Of a DNA stretch of 36,764 bases, positions 1 through 8,023 are shown piece after piece. Source of the DNA: Anaerolineae bacterium (lineage in GTDB: Bacteria; Chloroflexota; Anaerolineae; J102). Under the pieces are notes generated by a model. That model was given only the letters and a program-made list of their open reading frames with translations, did not search any database and was not told the DNA's origin. The position numbers and the translations under genes are program-made. Location of the stretch: assembly GCA_027002405.1 (NCBI GenBank), contig JALWZT010000311.1:1-36764 (forward strand). Reading direction: 5' to 3'. Every line of letters begins with the position of its first letter. The first letter of the stretch is position 1.

Positions 1-155
1 CCCACGCCCTGCCCGCAGACCGGGAGCGCACCGCGGTGCTGCTCATCGACTCCGACCTGGACGTCTCCCCCATCGCCGCCCGCGCCGTGCCCCTGGCCAG
101 TTTGGACAAGCTGGCGTCGGTCTTTGCACTGCTCATCCCCGATCGACGCCTTTGA
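1..155 (+). CDS. 3' end of an unidentified gene (partial)
   Basis: An open frame runs from the window edge (codons from base 3) to a TGA at 153-155 and gives about 50 residues ending in LLIPDRRL. The stretch TAVLLIDSDLDVSP could be a buried beta strand followed by an acidic turn, but that is too little to name a family. High-GC codon use matches the genes that follow on the same strand. Confidence 0.45.
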   Translation, partial: HALPADRERTAVLLIDSDLDVSPIAARAVPLASLDKLASVFALLIPDRRL

Positions 156-164
156 TCAGGACGC

Positions 165-233
165 GGATGAACACGGAAAAACACGGATGATTTTCAGAAA
201 GAATCCGTGTACGAAGTCCGTGTGTATCCGTGT
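165..233. repeat. ACACGGAT / ATCCGTGT intergenic inverted repeats
   Basis: The spacer before the next gene is built of variants of CACGGA and its complement. ACACGGAT (181-188) and ATCCGTGT (203-210) form a perfect 8-bp stem with a 14-nt loop, and further CCGTGT copies follow at about 217-233. It is one of three such filler segments in front of successive genes here. Confidence 0.5.
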
Positions 234-263
234 CCTCTCTTCATTCCCACAGGAGAACCCCTC

Positions 264-965
264 ATGTCACGCAACCAAATCGATGAACTGACGAAACTAC
301 TCACCGCCGCCCAACAGCTCCAACAGCTCGTCGCCGACCTCGACTGCGGGCCGCTGGAATGCCACGCCTGCGTGGACACCGACGACATCGCCTACATTGA
401 GCTCAACATCGACGGCGATGGCGCCGCCCGCACGGTTACTGACTGGGCCTTCGCCCTCCGCACCCTGGTGGACCTGGCCCACACCGATTGGCCCGTGGGA
501 CAGCTCTACGAAGCCTTCCGTCAGGCCCTCTGCCAGACCTCCGCCCATCCCGACGAGGCCCTGCCCGAATGGGAGGAGGTGGAGCGGCTCATGGAGGAGC
601 AGGCCCGCGTGCGCCGCGTCTACAAGAACCTGCTGGCCTTCCTGGAGCGGCCCGACACTTACGCCCATTTCCTGGACACCCAGGTGCGGGCGCTGCTGAC
701 CGCCCATCCCCGGCTCACGCCGCAGCGGGCCAAGGCCATCATCGCGGCCGTGGCCCTGGACAAACTCCAGGAGGAGCTGGAGCTGGCGCAAGGCGAGAAA
801 GCCACGCCCGAGTTTGCGCAAATGTATGACGCCTGGATCAGCGCCGGCGGCGCGGGCTTCGGTCAGTGGCTCAGGGACTGGTCGGGCAGCGACTCCCTCT
901 GCGACGACCTCCATCGCTACCGCAATGGCCAGCTCCCCTGCGCCTCGTCACAGAAACCCTTGTAG
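264..965 (+). CDS. hypothetical protein, 233 aa, acidic and helical
   Basis: I do not recognise this protein. The start at 264 is preferred over the ORF-track start at 207 because ACAGGAG lies a few bases upstream and the 207-263 part is intergenic repeat. It is rich in Glu, Leu and Ala and looks mostly alpha-helical, with a Cys pair near residues 29-35 (CGPLECHAC) and a long helical stretch at 105-125 (EWEEVERLMEEQARVRRVYKN). No signal peptide or membrane segment is seen. Together with the next two genes it forms a run of three + strand genes, each preceded by CACAGGAG, so they may be functionally linked to the Cas4-like nuclease at the end of the run. Confidence 0.6.
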   Translation: MSRNQIDELTKLLTAAQQLQQLVADLDCGPLECHACVDTDDIAYIELNIDGDGAARTVTDWAFALRTLVDLAHTDWPVGQLYEAFRQALCQTSAHPDEALPEWEEVERLMEEQARVRRVYKNLLAFLERPDTYAHFLDTQVRALLTAHPRLTPQRAKAIIAAVALDKLQEELELAQGEKATPEFAQMYDAWISAGGAGFGQWLRDWSGSDSLCDDLHRYRNGQLPCASSQKPL

Positions 966-1002
966 TGAGACTCACCCCACACCACCTCACTTACCTTTTT
1001 CA

Positions 1003-1080
1003 CCAGGACGAACATAGACGAAGGGACGAATGTGGACGAACCCCATCGTCTATATTCGTCTTTTTCGTCCATCTTCGTCC
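1003..1080. repeat. GGACGAA/TTCGTCC intergenic repeat cluster
   Basis: This segment alternates GGACGAA-type units (about 1005-1040) with complementary TTCGTCC-type units (about 1050-1080), so the transcript could fold into a long imperfect hairpin. The design matches the ACACGGAT cluster at 165-233 although the sequence differs. Confidence 0.5.
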
Positions 1081-1092
1081 CCACCCACACGC

Positions 1093-1124
1093 ATCCATCC
1101 GCAACGCCGCGTCCGACATTGGAC
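1093..1124 (+). repeat. 32-bp intergenic direct repeat, copy 1
   Basis: ATCCATCCGCAACGCCGCGT and the following CCGACATTGGAC are identical to copy 2 at 1538-1569. Copy 1 continues into TTCGGACTTCGGACTG and then the ribosome binding site of the gene at 1161. Confidence 0.7.
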
Positions 1125-1160
1125 TTCGGACTTCGGACTGCCCCCCACAGGAGCCTCATC

Positions 1161-1517
1161 ATGCACACGATGCCCACCATCGACCTCCAGCAGGTCTTCG
1201 GACCTCACCTCTACCAACACGTGCTCACCCTATTCTACGACGGTGACGCCCTGGCCTTCCACGACTTCGCCCTGGATGCCCAGGAACACAGCGAGGTCTT
1301 CGAGTTCGCCATCGCCGTGTGGGACAGCACCGGCACGCTCATCCAGCGGCTGGAGCTGCCCATCGCCAGCGCCGATGACAACCAGGCCGTGGCCAAGGCC
1401 CTGGCTGCGGCCGAATTCCTGGTTCACTCGGGCCTGGCCACAGGCCATCCCGAGGATATCGCCGTCCTGCTCCTCCACCGCGCCATCGACCTCATCACCC
1501 TCATGCCGCCCGACTGA
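1161..1517 (+). CDS. hypothetical protein, 118 aa
   Basis: I do not recognise the family. The chosen start at 1161 follows ACAGGAG at 1147-1153; upstream codons of the longer frame lie in repeat sequence. The product is acidic, with a likely mixed fold (strands around AFHDFAL and VFEFAIAVWDSTGTLIQRLELPI, then helices to the C-terminus). It lacks a signal peptide and membrane spans. It sits between another hypothetical gene and a Cas4-like nuclease on the same strand with gaps of 80-200 bases, each filled by short repeats, so a shared transcript is likely but not shown. Confidence 0.6.
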   Translation: MHTMPTIDLQQVFGPHLYQHVLTLFYDGDALAFHDFALDAQEHSEVFEFAIAVWDSTGTLIQRLELPIASADDNQAVAKALAAAEFLVHSGLATGHPEDIAVLLLHRAIDLITLMPPD

Positions 1518-1537
1518 CTCCCCACTATTTCACGCGA

Positions 1538-1569
1538 ATCCATCCGCAACGCCGCGTCCGACATTGGAC
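1538..1569 (+). repeat. 32-bp intergenic direct repeat, copy 2
   Basis: This copy is identical to 1093-1124 over 32 bases and again sits just upstream of a CACAGGAG ribosome binding site, here of the nuclease gene at 1600. Confidence 0.7.
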
Positions 1570-1599
1570 GTTGGACACACCCCCACAGGAGTTCCCATC

Positions 1600-2496
1600 A
1601 TGTCTCAGACGATCACTCAACCCAAATCCCCTCACACGAAACCCAACGGCAACGACGCCGCTCCCGTTCCCGCCACGCAGGCCCCTGCGCCCCTGTGGCT
1701 GTGCGACGTTACCAAACAGCCGGTCGCTACCGACGACTGCCTGGCCTGCAGCCGCAACGGACGGCCCAACGCCTGCTCCTTCACCCCACCCATCCTCGAA
1801 GCCCTGCGCGCCTCCATGAAGAGCGACCCTGCGCTCAAGGCCATCCACTCCCTGGCCGCACAGCAGGGCGTCACCGTCCTGCGGGTGAGCAGCCTCACCG
1901 GCTGCACCCGTCAGGCCTGGTATCGCCTCACCCAGGGCACGCCCCTGGAGACGCCGAGCCGCCACTGGGCGCGGCTGCGGGGAACCATCTTCCACAAGGC
2001 CCTGGAGAGCATGGCCGAGAAGTCGGTGCTGGCCGAACAGCGCTTCGTGGTGGACCTGCGGGCCTTTGGCGTGGACGCCTGGATCGCGGGCATGGTGGAC
2101 CACTATGACCCCGCCACGGGCGTGCTCACCGACCTCAAGACCATGAACGCGTGGAAGCGGCTGGCCAGTTACCCCGACCTGCCGCGAGAGCATCACATCG
2201 CGCAGGTGTGGATTTACGGCTGGCTGCTGGAGAAGGCGGGCCTGGGCTACCCTCGGGCCATGGCCATCACCTACATGACCATGGGCGACATTCGCACCGT
2301 GCCCGTGCCGCTGCCCACGCCCGAGGGACGGCAGTTCGTCGAGGCTCGGATTGTGGCCAAGGCCAGGGCCATCGTCAAGGCCGACCCCACCCTGGGGCCG
2401 AAGGGCGACCCGCGGGAGGACTGGCAATGCCGCTACTGCCTCTACAAGGCCGCCTGCCCCGATCGACGGAAGAGCGAGAAGAAGAGCGGCAAGTAG
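1600..2496 (+). CDS. Cas4/RecB-like PD-(D/E)XK nuclease, 298 aa
   Basis: The protein shows the motif order of the RecB/Cas4 nuclease family: GTIFHKALE (motif I His, about residue 132), GMVDHYDPATGVLTDLKT (motifs II and III, the Asp and DLK, about 167-185), QVWIYGWLL (QxxxY-type motif, about 205) and a C-terminal CRYCLYKAAC cluster. With the N-terminal cysteines (CDVT...CLAC...NAC, about 36-64) the C-terminal cluster could hold an Fe-S centre, as in Cas4 and AddB-type enzymes. Such proteins cut or resect DNA ends. There are no cas genes or CRISPR array here, so a role in element replication or recombination is more likely than spacer acquisition. The start at 1600 follows CACAGGAG. The N-terminal 35 residues are Pro-rich and probably disordered. 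Confidence 0.75.
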   Translation: MSQTITQPKSPHTKPNGNDAAPVPATQAPAPLWLCDVTKQPVATDDCLACSRNGRPNACSFTPPILEALRASMKSDPALKAIHSLAAQQGVTVLRVSSLTGCTRQAWYRLTQGTPLETPSRHWARLRGTIFHKALESMAEKSVLAEQRFVVDLRAFGVDAWIAGMVDHYDPATGVLTDLKTMNAWKRLASYPDLPREHHIAQVWIYGWLLEKAGLGYPRAMAITYMTMGDIRTVPVPLPTPEGRQFVEARIVAKARAIVKADPTLGPKGDPREDWQCRYCLYKAACPDRRKSEKKSGK

Positions 2497-2555
2497 CAGG
2501 TGTGCAGGTAGCAAGTGCGCCGACCTGCCACTTGCGACGTGCAAACTTGCATCCA

Positions 2556-2709
2556 ACCGGTATGAAGTTCTCTCTCCCACCAAACGCCCCGGACTGCGCT
2601 GGCTCATGGCCTTCTGCGTCCTGCGGGCGTTTTTTGTGGAGCCTGAAGTGGGTATGGGCAGGCGAAGTGCCGTCAACTGGCGGCAGGTGCTGGCAAGTGA
2701 CGGCAATGG
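2556..2709 (+). repeat. 154-bp repeat, left copy (inverted partner at 36.4 kb)
   Basis: From ACCGGTATGAAG to GGCAATGG this segment matches the reverse complement of 36397-36546 with few mismatches and small indels. It contains a dyad, TGCCGTCA to TGACGGCA (about 2668-2705), and a terminator-like hairpin. Both copies give small peptide frames sharing STKNARRTQKAMSQR, but no gene is evident. The copies enclose about 33.7 kb. Confidence 0.85.
2582..2635 (+). terminator. terminator-like hairpin inside the left repeat
   Basis: AAACGCCC pairs with GGGCGTTT across a long loop, extended by GGAC/GTCC, and the 3' arm runs into a stretch of six T. Its position after the nuclease gene fits an intrinsic terminator, but the loop is long (about 25 nt), so confidence is moderate. 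Confidence 0.45.
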
Positions 2710-2785
2710 TTTTTGCTGCCCTACGGGTTTTTGGTGTATGCTCGTGATATTATCATCTTTCGTTTTTTATCTGGTGAGGTTATTG

Positions 2786-4234
2786 ATGTCTTCTCAGATA
2801 ATCTTCTCGCAAAACGCCTTTTCTGGCGCACCTGTGCGAGAAAATGATTTACGCTATATTGTAAATGCCATCAGTCATGACAAATGTTGTGCTGTGGTTG
2901 CGCCCAGTAATATGGGGAAATCAAAACTCTTGTATTCTTTACAGACGGAGGAAGTGAAATCGTTTTGCGTGGGAAAGGATAATAAACCGGTGATTATGGT
3001 GTTCACCGATTGCCTTCCAATCGAGACGGAGACAGGTTTTTATCAGCAGATATTGAACGACCTGATTCTGAAACTAGAAAGTGTTGTAGACCGGGCGGGT
3101 GTTCCCAAACAGGAGATCAATATCAACTTCCCTTTAAGAGCGCTTACAAGGTTGCAGAAAGATGCAAATGAACTTATGACGATTGAAGATGGCAAAGCTG
3201 CGCTATTATTGATTGATCGGGCTTTGCAAAGATTGCTTCGTCAAACAAACCTCAAGATCGTTTTTATCTGGGATGAATTCGAACAGATTTTTGAACGGCT
3301 TCCGGGCAGGACGTTTAAGAAATTCAGAGCGATTCGTGATACGTCCGGGTCGAGGATCCTTTGTGTATTGGGATTGACCCGTCGATTAAGCCGAATTCGA
3401 CCTGATGATGCGCTCTTTGAATTCCGTGAAGTGTTCAAGATGAATACGCTGGTTCTTCGACCTCTGGATAGAGCTGATTCCGAGCGGTTTTTGCATTATG
3501 TAGCCACATCGAATGATTACAATCTTGATGATGAGTTGAAAGATAGAATTATCTCTTTATCTGGTGGGCATCCTGGCCTGATGGAACGCATTTTGACCTT
3601 GTGGGCCAGAGGGGAGGTGTCGCCCGAAGCGAAGGACGTGGTAGAAGAACTATGCCATGATGAGAGATTGAAAGAAGAATGTCGCAGACTTTGGGAAGAA
3701 CTCGATCAGAGCGAACGGAATTTGTTACTTACTTTGGCAAAACAAGCACCCCTGTCTGATACCGAGTCATTGGAATATCTACTGGAGGCAGGCATCCTTC
3801 GGAAGGAAAATGGGCACTATTGTGTTTTCAGCCCTGTTTTTGCCAGGTATATTGTCAACCGTATCTCGAAAAGCAATGGGCTTAAAGTTATCGGTGACAA
3901 TGTCTATATAGACAATGACAACATCACAGACCAATTAGGGACTAATGCGAAGGCATTGATATTGTATCTATGGGAAAATAAGCGGACGCCCAGAACAATA
4001 GATGCCATAAGTTACCGTCTTTGGGGCAGAGCCAAGGCGGACGCGAATGTTCGGCAAGCAATCAAACGAGCGCGTGAGGTCATCGAACCTTTTTATTCTT
4101 CACGAAAATATATTTATCTCATTAACATACGTGGTAAAGGATATCTGCTAAACCCAAACCCACAGGCTCAAATTACTCTAGCGTACGATGAATTGAGTTG
4201 CCAGTCTCGTGATGAGGATATTTCATCGCGCTGA
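2786..4234 (+). CDS. AAA-type ATPase with C-terminal OmpR/PhoB-like winged helix, 482 aa
   Basis: The N-terminal half has a P-loop variant, APSNMGKS (about residues 41-48), and a Walker B, VFIWDEFEQIF (about 160), typical of AAA/STAND ATPases. RPLDRADSERFL and ISLSGGHPGLMERIL match the lid region of this group. The last 100 residues, from KALILYLWENKRTP to YLINIRGKGYLLN, have the pattern of the transcriptional regulator C-terminal winged helix (recognition helix near ANVRQAIKRAREVI, wing NIRGKGYLL). The protein is therefore probably an ATP-switched DNA-binding regulator. The start at 2786 follows GGTGAGG; the longer frame in the ORF track crosses the 154-bp repeat. GC content is clearly lower than in the neighbours, suggesting separate acquisition. 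It lies just upstream of the tubulin-like operon, whose promoter region holds possible binding boxes. Confidence 0.75.
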   Translation: MSSQIIFSQNAFSGAPVRENDLRYIVNAISHDKCCAVVAPSNMGKSKLLYSLQTEEVKSFCVGKDNKPVIMVFTDCLPIETETGFYQQILNDLILKLESVVDRAGVPKQEININFPLRALTRLQKDANELMTIEDGKAALLLIDRALQRLLRQTNLKIVFIWDEFEQIFERLPGRTFKKFRAIRDTSGSRILCVLGLTRRLSRIRPDDALFEFREVFKMNTLVLRPLDRADSERFLHYVATSNDYNLDDELKDRIISLSGGHPGLMERILTLWARGEVSPEAKDVVEELCHDERLKEECRRLWEELDQSERNLLLTLAKQAPLSDTESLEYLLEAGILRKENGHYCVFSPVFARYIVNRISKSNGLKVIGDNVYIDNDNITDQLGTNAKALILYLWENKRTPRTIDAISYRLWGRAKADANVRQAIKRAREVIEPFYSSRKYIYLINIRGKGYLLNPNPQAQITLAYDELSCQSRDEDISSR

Positions 4235-4354
4235 TTACGATAAAAATGAGGTGAAGTGGGGAAGGGGAAAACGTACAGGGGAAATTTTGAGGTAATTCTT
4301 CGCAGGGATGATGTCTTTCTGGGGACGCCAGGGATATGGGGAGAAACCGAAAAG

Positions 4355-4393
4355 TGTGACAAATGTGACGACGTGTGACAGAAAAATGTCACA
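4355..4393 (+). promoter_or_regulatory. TGTGAC direct-repeat array with inverted copy (operator)
   Basis: TGTGAC occurs at 4355, 4364 and 4374, spaced 9 and 10 bases, and an inverted TGTCACA lies at 4387-4393, so the last pair forms TGTGACA-GAAAAA-TGTCACA. The boxes lie about 45-80 bases upstream of a possible transcription start behind TATGCT (4426-4431), which has no good -35 hexamer. That is the usual layout of an activator-dependent promoter. OmpR/PhoB-type winged helices commonly bind direct repeats one helical turn apart, so the product of the preceding gene is a candidate ligand. Confidence 0.5.
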
Positions 4394-4511
4394 TATCTCG
4401 TCCCGAATTCCCCTTATTTTGGGTGTATGCTGAAAACAAGAAAGCAAATCCACTCGTTTCAAAAGGAGCGATTTCAACTTCTCATTCACGCCCACCCCAG
4501 AGGAGGACGCC

Positions 4512-4715
4512 ATGAGCATCACAATGACAGAAATTGTGGAACTGGTGGCAGCCGGCGCCTTTGCCGGTGTTGGCTCCCTGTTCTGGATAACCAGTATGTG
4601 GGTGGTGAGATATGAGGAGGACGGCTCCCTGAGCAATATCCTGTTTCTGACAGCCGTGGCTTTCCTGCTGATCTTCGTGGGATTCCTGCTTGTCTTCTTC
4701 CTGCACCACCTGTAA
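4512..4715 (+). CDS. small membrane protein, 67 aa
   Basis: First gene of the seven-gene operon. It has two predicted membrane helices, about residues 8-30 (ELVAAGAFAGVGSLFWITSMWVV) and 42-66 (ILFLTAVAFLLIFVGFLLVFFLHHL), joined by a short acidic loop (RYEEDGS). AGAGGAGG stands directly upstream of the ATG. No family is recognised. Its position suggests a small membrane partner of the VWA/tubulin-like proteins. Confidence 0.65.
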   Translation: MSITMTEIVELVAAGAFAGVGSLFWITSMWVVRYEEDGSLSNILFLTAVAFLLIFVGFLLVFFLHHL

Positions 4716-4749
4716 TCCCGCACTCATGGATCGTTTGGAGGTGCGAACC

Positions 4750-4959
4750 ATGAAAAACCTGACCCGATTCCTTACCATGCTTTTCTTCTTGTATCTGTTG
4801 TACGTCGGCGTTTGCGTGACCGCAGCCCATCCGCAGGTGACGCCCATCACGCCGCACTGGGGCAGCCTCTTTCTGACGAAAGTCATTGAGGACGCCCGCA
4901 ACGCTTTGGAGATACTGGCGCAATGGTGGGTGACGGTTCATCCGCCATCGTCCTATTGA
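4750..4959 (+). CDS. small secreted or single-span membrane protein, 69 aa
   Basis: The start at 4750 follows TGGAGG and gives MKNLTRFLTMLFFLYLLYVGVCVTAAHP, which is a good signal peptide or N-terminal anchor with possible cleavage after TAA. The remaining 40 residues are not recognised (amphipathic helix around EDARNALEILAQWW). It is 34 bases behind the previous gene and 37 before the VWA gene. Confidence 0.6.
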   Translation: MKNLTRFLTMLFFLYLLYVGVCVTAAHPQVTPITPHWGSLFLTKVIEDARNALEILAQWWVTVHPPSSY

Positions 4960-4996
4960 TTTTTCCTTTCCCATTCCGATTGAAGAGGTTCTCACC

Positions 4997-7900
4997 ATGA
5001 CGCACATTAACAAACAGATCACCATCGGCACCATGATTCTGCTGATAAGCCTCTTCATCGCCGCCCCCATGGCATCTCAAGCGCAGAACGCCCCATCGGA
5101 ACACGCCATGGTCATCATTCTGTTGGACGACTCCGGAAGCATGGCCGACAACGACCCGCACGACGTGCGCTACACCGCGGCCCGGCTTTTCGTATCTCTG
5201 CTGGATGAGGGGGATGCGGTGGGCGTGATTCGGTTCAGCACCCACAGTCAACCCCTGACCGACGGCGTGGTTCCCATCACCACCCAGGATGCGAAGCATA
5301 CCATCAATCAGCGGCTTCAACCCCGGCAGGCAGAGGGATGGACCAACATGCTGGACGCCTTTCGAGACGCTCGGGAGATGATCGAGGCGGCGGAGAGGGA
5401 TGGCTATCAGGTTCAGATACTTCTGCTGACCGATGGCCAGCCGGAAATCGAGAACACGCCCCCCGGCTTCGAGCAGGACATCCTGGACGTTGTCGAGGAG
5501 ATGGATGCTCCGGTGATGGCCATCGCTCTGACGCAAGATGCAGAAACGCCCTTTCTGAACCAGGTGGCCATGCAGAGCCAGGGAATGGTCATCCCCGCCC
5601 ATGACGCTTCCGATTTGCTCGACGCCTATCTGGAAGTGCTGGGGCAGATCAAGGATCGCATCATCCTGCAGGCCGAGGTGGATGAAAGTAGCGGCCAGGC
5701 GGCGGTGGTCATCAGTCCGGATCTGAGCCCCTATGTGGAAAAGGCCAGTTTCATCGTCAGCTCACCCCATATCCAGAGCTTTCAACTCCTGAGGCCTGAT
5801 GGTGAGCCCATGGCGGCAGACGCCTCATCGATCATCTATGCCGAGACGCAGGAACCCCAGTTTCGGCTCCTGACCCTTCAGGCTCCCATGGGCGGAGCAT
5901 GGCGGTACCAGGTGGAGGGAGCGCAGCCCGTCCGGGTCCGGCTCATCCTCTGGTCTCATCTCCGGATTGAGGTGCTGACGCCGCAACGATACCACGAGGC
6001 GGGCGCACCCATGCCCATTCAGGTCAGGCTCATCCAGGAACAGGCGGATGGCTCCACCACAACCATTGTGGGCCAGGCCAGGTTTTCCGCCCTGATCACC
6101 CGGCCTGACGGCAGCCAGGAAAGCCTGGATCAGTTCTACGACGATGGCACTCACGGGGATGCTACGGCCGGAGATGGCGTCTATACCCGCCAGTACATGA
6201 ACACCGAACAGCCTGGCTCATACCACATCGCCATCCACGGCTCCAAGGGAGCGGCTCCGGTGGAGCAAAGCGTTCAGGTCGAGGTTGTCCCATTCCCCAG
6301 GATGGTCATCCAGGAGCCCGCTCACAACCACTATGACATCCGTGGAGAACGCATCCCCCTGGCCGTCACCCTGAAAGATGGCAATCCCCCGGAGCTGGAC
6401 CGGGGCGACTTCACGGCCATCATCACCGACCCGACTGGCGAGAGCCAGACCATCTTGCTGAAAAAGGAAGGAGGCGTCTACTCAGGCTCATTCCTGCCGG
6501 GCCGGGATGGCAGTTACCAGATCACCTTCCTCCCCAGAAACGCCACTTACAAAGGCATTCCCTATGACCATCAACAGTCAAAAACCATTCGGGTGAGGAT
6601 CATCCCCGCCATTCGGGTGGCATCCGCCCCCATCGACCTGGGCATGCTGGATGCTTCAGAAGCGGCCAGGGGCATCGATATCCCCCTGACTGTGACCAGC
6701 ACCAGCGTCAGGCCAGAGAAACTATCCTTAGCCATTACCGGACTGGTGGGGATACGGATGGAAGGCCCGGATGAATTCACCATCCGCCCGGGCCAGGAGA
6801 ATCAGATTCACCTGAAGCTGGCGGCGGACGCGGATGCGCCTCTTGGTCCCCAAAGCGGCCAGATTCTGCTCGATGCGGATGAGGCTGTGGATCTGGTGGG
6901 AGATCGCATCCCTCTGAAGATCGCCATACGAGCGACTCTGGATGTGTCTCCCCCCGAACAGGGCCTTGGCCTGATGGATATCACCCGAATGCCGGACCTG
7001 GTGAATGTGCCCATCACCATCACTTCCACCAGCATCCGGCCTGAGCCCCTTACCATTCAGTTGGAGGCGCTCCCGCAATTCACGCTCGTCAATGAACTTC
7101 CTCTCACGCTGCTGCCGGATGGCGAGACTCAGATCACCCTGCAGCTCAAACCCAATACCGACCTGACGCCAGGAGAGATTGCGGGGCACCTTCGCTTCGG
7201 CGGTCGGGATGGCCCTGAAATTCGGCCTCAGCAGATCGATCTTCATGGTCGTCTCTACGCCCCGGTAATTCATCTCAAACCGGAAAGCGATCAACTCACC
7301 CCTGAAGGCGGCTGTTTCCCCACAACAGTCACCCTGCACCTTAACATTGCTTCTGACAGCGCCTACACCGAGACCATCCACATGGCCACACCTGACGAGG
7401 GCCTCCATATCACGCCCGCCACTCTGACCGTTCCGCCAGGAGAGAGTCAGGCCGTCATTGAGCTGATGCGAGAAGGGGGCTTTCCCTCTGGTGAGCACAC
7501 CTATCGCATCTTTTTCAGTGGCCGGGATGGGCTGACGTTCGACCCCTCGGATCGCGAGACGGCCACTGTACAGGTGACGTCTCTGTGGGGCCGATGCCCT
7601 GTCCCCATTTTTGGCGGGATGGCTTTCGTAGCTGTGCTGCTCATCACCGGCGTCGTGCTGACGCGTCGATGGCTGGCGGCCATGAAACCGCCAGTCGTGC
7701 GGGGCACATTGCGATACTGGCCCAGCGGCGGAGCAGGGCGTTTCAACGAGATCGATCTGACTGACTACGACAAGACGGAGATCTCGGTAGGCAGCAGCAC
7801 CGATGATGACATCACGCTGAATCTGCCTGGCCTCAACCCGAATCACTTCGTCATTCATGCTCCGGAGAGCAGGGAAGACGCCCATCCAATTCTGGAACCT

Positions 7901-8023
7901 CGCGACAATGTGCTCTGGCGCAACCGCAAGATGGCGACCCGCGAGCCATTGACGCACGAAGACACCTTTACGGTGGGTTCATACACCTTTCAATTTCTCA
8001 GTGATGAAGGAGGACAATCATGA
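4997..8023 (+). CDS. VWA-domain surface protein with C-terminal FHA-like domain, 1008 aa
   Basis: Residues 1-30 form a signal peptide (MILLISLFIAAPMASQAQ). A von Willebrand A domain follows with a full MIDAS: DDSGS (44-48), a Thr in GWTNMLDAF and an Asp in LLLTDGQP. Residues about 230-860 consist of beta-sandwich-like segments, including two similar repeats with TVTSTSVRPEKLSL and TITSTSIRPEPLTI. A membrane helix (GGMAFVAVLLITGVVLTRRW, about 872-892) is followed by a cytoplasmic tail with an FHA-like pattern (ISVGSSTDDDITL, NHFVIH, FTVGSYTFQFL). The protein thus probably displays a metal-dependent adhesion domain outside and a phosphopeptide-type binding domain inside. Its stop overlaps the start of the tubulin-like gene (ATGA), so translation is coupled. 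A ribosome binding site, GAAGAGG, precedes the ATG. Confidence 0.8.
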   Translation: MTHINKQITIGTMILLISLFIAAPMASQAQNAPSEHAMVIILLDDSGSMADNDPHDVRYTAARLFVSLLDEGDAVGVIRFSTHSQPLTDGVVPITTQDAKHTINQRLQPRQAEGWTNMLDAFRDAREMIEAAERDGYQVQILLLTDGQPEIENTPPGFEQDILDVVEEMDAPVMAIALTQDAETPFLNQVAMQSQGMVIPAHDASDLLDAYLEVLGQIKDRIILQAEVDESSGQAAVVISPDLSPYVEKASFIVSSPHIQSFQLLRPDGEPMAADASSIIYAETQEPQFRLLTLQAPMGGAWRYQVEGAQPVRVRLILWSHLRIEVLTPQRYHEAGAPMPIQVRLIQEQADGSTTTIVGQARFSALITRPDGSQESLDQFYDDGTHGDATAGDGVYTRQYMNTEQPGSYHIAIHGSKGAAPVEQSVQVEVVPFPRMVIQEPAHNHYDIRGERIPLAVTLKDGNPPELDRGDFTAIITDPTGESQTILLKKEGGVYSGSFLPGRDGSYQITFLPRNATYKGIPYDHQQSKTIRVRIIPAIRVASAPIDLGMLDASEAARGIDIPLTVTSTSVRPEKLSLAITGLVGIRMEGPDEFTIRPGQENQIHLKLAADADAPLGPQSGQILLDADEAVDLVGDRIPLKIAIRATLDVSPPEQGLGLMDITRMPDLVNVPITITSTSIRPEPLTIQLEALPQFTLVNELPLTLLPDGETQITLQLKPNTDLTPGEIAGHLRFGGRDGPEIRPQQIDLHGRLYAPVIHLKPESDQLTPEGGCFPTTVTLHLNIASDSAYTETIHMATPDEGLHITPATLTVPPGESQAVIELMREGGFPSGEHTYRIFFSGRDGLTFDPSDRETATVQVTSLWGRCPVPIFGGMAFVAVLLITGVVLTRRWLAAMKPPVVRGTLRYWPSGGAGRFNEIDLTDYDKTEISVGSSTDDDITLNLPGLNPNHFVIHAPESREDAHPILEPRDNVLWRNRKMATREPLTHEDTFTVGSYTFQFLSDEGGQS

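Noticed and set aside
1030-1599. N-terminal extension of the nuclease ORF (488-aa version)
   Set aside because: It crosses another gene and the 32-bp repeats in a Ser/Pro/Arg-rich shadow frame; the start at 1600 has CACAGGAG.
2351-2785. N-terminal extension of the ATPase-winged helix ORF
   Set aside because: It runs through the end of the nuclease gene and the 154-bp repeat; the start at 2786 has a ribosome binding site and begins the AT-rich coding region.
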